From positions 268,598 to 332,597 of the forward strand of contig NZ_CYGY02000032.1 of NCBI RefSeq assembly GCF_900007165.1: a DNA stretch of 64,000 bases, given 5' to 3'. This document shows positions 61,437 through 64,000 of this stretch, one piece after another. Source of the stretch: Paraburkholderia piptadeniae. Lineage in GTDB: Bacteria; Pseudomonadota; Gammaproteobacteria; Burkholderiales; Burkholderiaceae. The position numbers were made by a program, and so were the translations under genes. The first letter of the stretch is position 1. Each line of letters begins with the position of its first letter. The notes below the pieces were generated by a model. It was not told where the DNA came from and did no database searches. It saw nothing but the letters and a program-made list of their open reading frames with translations.

Positions 61437-62816
61437 ATGAATTCCCAAACCGACCTCGTCCCCTCGCCCGCCAGCTCGCCGGCATCGTCCAGCGACGCGG
61501 AAATCCTGTTGCAGCACGCGCAATTCGTCGACTGGATGCGATCGGTCGCGCCGTATATTCACGCGTTCCGAAACAAGACGTTCGTCGTCGGGTTTGGCGG
61601 CGAAGTCGTGCATCAGGGGCTACTCAACGCGCTCGTCTCCGATATCGCGCTGTTGCAGGCCATGGGTATCCAGATCGTGCTCGTGCACGGGTCTCGACCG
61701 CAAGTCGAAGAGCAGATGAGCCTGCACGGCGTCGAATCCGAGTTTTCGCACGGCATGCGCATCACCGATGCGCGCGCGCTCGAATCCGCGAAGGAAGCGG
61801 CGGGCGAAGTGCGTCTCGACATCGAGGCCGCGATCAGCCAGGGCTTGCCGAACACGCCGATGGCGCACGCGCACATCAGCGTGGTGTCGGGCAACTTCGT
61901 GACGGCGCGCCCGGTCGGCATTCTGGACGGGGTCGATTTCCAGCACACGGGTGTCGTGCGCAAGATCGATGCCGACTCCATCCGTCATTCGCTCGCGAGC
62001 CGCAAGCTCGTGCTGCTGTCGCCGCTCGGCTTCTCGCCGACGGGCGAGGCGTTCAATCTGGCGATGGAAGATGTCGCGTCGGCGGCCGCGATTGCGCTGC
62101 GCGCGGACAAGATCGTGTTTCTCACGGAAACGGAAGGCCTGCTCGACGAAGAAGGCGCGCTGGTCCGCGAAATGTCGCTGGACGACGCTTACCGGCTGCA
62201 CGAAAGCGGCGCGGTGACGGGCGACCCGGCTTTCTATCTGAAGCACTCGATCCGCGCATGCCGCGGCGGCGTGGCGCGCGCGCACATCATTCCATACGCG
62301 CTCGACGGCAGCCTGCTGCTGGAACTGTTCTTGCACGATGGCGTCGGCACGATGATCTCGTACGAGAACCTCGAGAGCCTGCGTGAAGCGACGCCCGACG
62401 ACGTCGGCGGCATTCTCACGCTGATCGAGCCGCTGGAGTCGGACGGCACGCTCGTGCGGCGCGGACGTCACCAGATCGAGCGCGACATCGACCATTTCTC
62501 GGTGATCGAGCACGACGGCGTGCTGTTCGGCTGCGCGGCGCTGTATCCGTACCCGCAGGAGCGCATCGGCGAAATGGCATGTCTGACGGTCTCGCCCGAA
62601 GCGCAGGGCTCAGGAGACGGCGAGCGGCTCCTGAAGCGCATCGAGCAGCGCGCGCGGGCACGCGGCCTCACGCGCATCTTCGTGCTGACGACGCGCACCG
62701 AACACTGGTTCCTCAAGCGGGGCTTCGTGAAGGTCACCGTCGACGATCTGCCCGAAGATCGCCGCCGTCTCTACAACTGGCAGCGCAAGTCGCTCGTGCT
62801 GATGAAACAGCTCTGA
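61437..62816 (+). CDS. argA: Amino-acid N-acetyltransferase (N-acetylglutamate synthase)
   Basis: 459 residues. First step of arginine synthesis: acetyl-CoA + glutamate to N-acetylglutamate. An N-terminal amino-acid-kinase-like domain (FVVGFGGEVV; LVHGSRPQVEEQ; FLTETEGLLDEEG) that binds arginine in relatives is fused to a C-terminal GNAT domain (about 310-459; MACLTVSPEAQGSGDGERLL; FVLTTRTEHWF). Full length. Start at 61437 (MNSQTDLVP) lacks a ribosome site; see promoter. The yggX gene follows after 62 bp. Confidence 0.94.
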   Translation: MNSQTDLVPSPASSPASSSDAEILLQHAQFVDWMRSVAPYIHAFRNKTFVVGFGGEVVHQGLLNALVSDIALLQAMGIQIVLVHGSRPQVEEQMSLHGVESEFSHGMRITDARALESAKEAAGEVRLDIEAAISQGLPNTPMAHAHISVVSGNFVTARPVGILDGVDFQHTGVVRKIDADSIRHSLASRKLVLLSPLGFSPTGEAFNLAMEDVASAAAIALRADKIVFLTETEGLLDEEGALVREMSLDDAYRLHESGAVTGDPAFYLKHSIRACRGGVARAHIIPYALDGSLLLELFLHDGVGTMISYENLESLREATPDDVGGILTLIEPLESDGTLVRRGRHQIERDIDHFSVIEHDGVLFGCAALYPYPQERIGEMACLTVSPEAQGSGDGERLLKRIEQRARARGLTRIFVLTTRTEHWFLKRGFVKVTVDDLPEDRRRLYNWQRKSLVLMKQL

Positions 62817-62878
62817 AGCTCAACATAACACCCTATCGCGCGACGCCGTCCCCATATCGATTACAGGAGAAGCACAGC

Positions 62879-63154
62879 ATGACTCGCATGGTTCAATGCA
62901 CGAAGCTCGGCAAGGAAGCCGAAGGTCTCGATTTCCCGCCGCTGCCGGGCGAACTCGGCAAGCGGATCTACGAGAGCATTTCGAAAGAAGCGTGGCAGCA
63001 ATGGCTGAAGCAACAGACGATGCTGATCAACGAAAACCGGCTGAACATGGCCGATCCGCGCGCGCGTCAGTACCTGATGAAGCAGACAGAGAAGTTCTTC
63101 TTCGGCGAAGGTGCCGACCAGGCTTCGGGCTACGTGCCGCCGGCGCAAGGCTGA
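62879..63154 (+). CDS. yggX: Probable Fe(2+)-trafficking protein YggX
   Basis: 91 residues from the ATG at 62879 with AGGAGA upstream (MTRMVQCTKLGKEAEGLDFPPLPG). Small cytosolic protein that protects Fe-S enzymes from oxidation; the single conserved Cys7 is present. Likely co-transcribed with argA. A strong terminator follows at 63177. Confidence 0.94.
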   Translation: MTRMVQCTKLGKEAEGLDFPPLPGELGKRIYESISKEAWQQWLKQQTMLINENRLNMADPRARQYLMKQTEKFFFGEGADQASGYVPPAQG

Positions 63155-63885
63155 GCGGTCGCCGCGAACTCAACGGAAAAAATCCGCGCCGGGGGCGCGG
63201 ATTTTTTTCGCCTGTGCCTGTTTGTACCTGTTTGTACCCTTGTACGCGCGCATGGCGAAAATTGAACGAAACAGTTAATCCCACCCCACTTCTCCAGCCG
63301 CAGCCGAATTCCCGCAATCCTCCGTCTGACAAAGGGTTGCGCGCGTTCCGGCTCCCTTGCCGGATGAGGGATTTGCGCGATCCTCGCTCATCGTGCTAAC
63401 ATGTGCGTCGTTCTAACAGCATTAACCCTTCATTCGCGTTCAGCTCACGACCCAGCCGGGCACAACCCAGCCGTGCGTGGGTTCGGATTGAACTGTTTTT
63501 TATACAAGAAGGCTTGTCGGTTGTTTCGTTGCAAGTCGCGCCGGACTGAACTGACGCGATCCAGAGCGACGCCTCGCCGGCCTTTTTCGTTTCAAGCCTT
63601 TCAAGCGACATGAGCGCACTGCGTGCGTGAATGTCCTCCGGTATCTGTCCCCTGCAAGGCCACGCGGATACCAACGTTTAGCAGCAACCCCACGAGTGCA
63701 ATTTCGCGACGACCTTCGCGCTGCACGGGCGTCATTTTTTCTGCGCGAGTGCCCCGCACGTCTGCGCAGTGCGCCCTTGCGCGGTCCAAGCCGGCAAGAT
63801 GCCTTTGGCCGCTCGCGAAACCGTACTTCCAGCAATCCGTGGCGGAGCGCTTTAGCGTTCGGCCGCAGTCATAGGAGTTTTAACC
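63155..63885. other. Intergenic region and leader before proP
   Basis: About 730 bp. After the yggX terminator a candidate promoter TTGCGC (63373-63378), 18 bp, TAACAT (63397-63402) would give a ~480-nt leader to proP. Small open frames (for example around 63401-63613) lack coding character and are not called. Confidence 0.5.
63177..63208 (+). terminator. Terminator after yggX
   Basis: Stem AAAATCCGCGCC / GGCGCGGATTTT with a GGG loop followed by TTT; 23 nt after the stop. Confidence 0.92.
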
Positions 63886-64000
63886 TTGACCGCTTCCAGC
63901 AACGGCTTCTGGCGACACAAGACCAACGACAACAGCCTCACCCTCGACGACATCACGGTCGTCGACAACACCCTTCTCAAGCGTGCCGTCGGCGCGATGG
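63886..64000 (+). CDS. proP: Glycine betaine/proline transporter ProP (N-terminus only)
   Basis: Only the first 38 residues are in the window. The frame from a TTG at 63886 (TASSNGFWRHKTNDNS, then LTLDDITVVDNTLLKRAVGAM) matches the start of ProP-type MFS osmolyte transporters, whose E. coli member begins ITLRDVTIIDDGKLRKAI in the same register. A ribosome site AGGAG lies 9-13 nt upstream and no ATG competes. The assignment rests on this short match. Confidence 0.7.
   Translation, partial: MTASSNGFWRHKTNDNSLTLDDITVVDNTLLKRAVGAM

Noticed and set aside
63401..63613. 70-codon frame upstream of proP
   Set aside because: No ribosome site, mixed composition, and no signal or domain; more likely leader DNA.
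1..64000. Prophage, integrative element, restriction or defence island, CRISPR array
   Set aside because: No integrase, transposase, phage structural protein, methylase or repeat-spacer array was seen on either strand.

Overview
The window is chromosomal DNA of a GC-rich betaproteobacterium. The gene content and order point to Burkholderia/Paraburkholderia, most likely a primary-chromosome core region: rpfE-recJ-prfB-lysS, a full isc operon, pdh genes with extra lipoyl domains, phasin, glnA-ntrBC, hrpA/argA. This assignment rests on protein recognition, not a database search. Almost all the DNA is housekeeping; I see no prophage, integron, transposase, CRISPR array or defence island.

Layout. 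1-2.8 kb (minus): 5'-truncated-by-window TatD nuclease, lolD and a single lolC/E-type permease. 3.1-9.6 kb (plus): an RpfE-like protein, recJ, a ~720-bp inverted-repeat element, prfB with its programmed +1 frameshift, and lysS. 9.9-10.7 kb: a glycine-zipper envelope protein. 10.8-17.6 kb (minus): iscR-iscS-iscU-iscA-hscB-hscA-fdx-iscX, preceded by tandem IscR-type operators and a low-molecular-weight tyrosine phosphatase gene. 17.7-24.6 kb: small envelope proteins, lutAB (no lutC) divergent from an IclR regulator, a PBP7-type endopeptidase, and the phasin gene phaP with a strong promoter and PhaR-like sites. 25.0-35.1 kb: aceE-aceF-lpdA (minus), divergent from a FixL/FixJ-like two-component pair. 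35.6-38.0 kb: a DUF3300/DUF2950 pair. 38.3-42.8 kb: folD, oligopeptidase A and, convergent, exonuclease III. 43.0 kb: initiator tRNA. 43.1-45.3 kb: YgeA-type racemase divergent from a CodA-like deaminase. 45.4-49.8 kb (minus): ntrC, ntrB, glnA with a sigma54 promoter and upstream NtrC-like sites. 50.2-54.9 kb: rhodanese, CinA-like protein, EI24 membrane protein, a sterol-desaturase-family enzyme and a YncE-like propeller. 55.5-56.9 kb: a trimeric autotransporter. 57.1-63.2 kb: hrpA and argA diverging from one palindromic -10 element, then yggX. The window ends in the start of proP.

How the genes work together. The isc block is a complete Fe-S assembly system with self-regulation by IscR. The Fe-S/lipoate-dependent central metabolism (pdh, lutAB) and nitrogen control (glnA-ntrBC) sit nearby but in separate transcription units. 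Terminator hairpins delimit most units, including one inside the isc operon (after iscA) and one between prfB and lysS. The most rewarding non-coding signals are the large inverted repeat at 6.0-6.8 kb, the symmetric hrpA/argA promoter, the IscR and NtrC/sigma54 control regions, the phaP promoter, and the structured intercistronic RNAs of the pdh operon.
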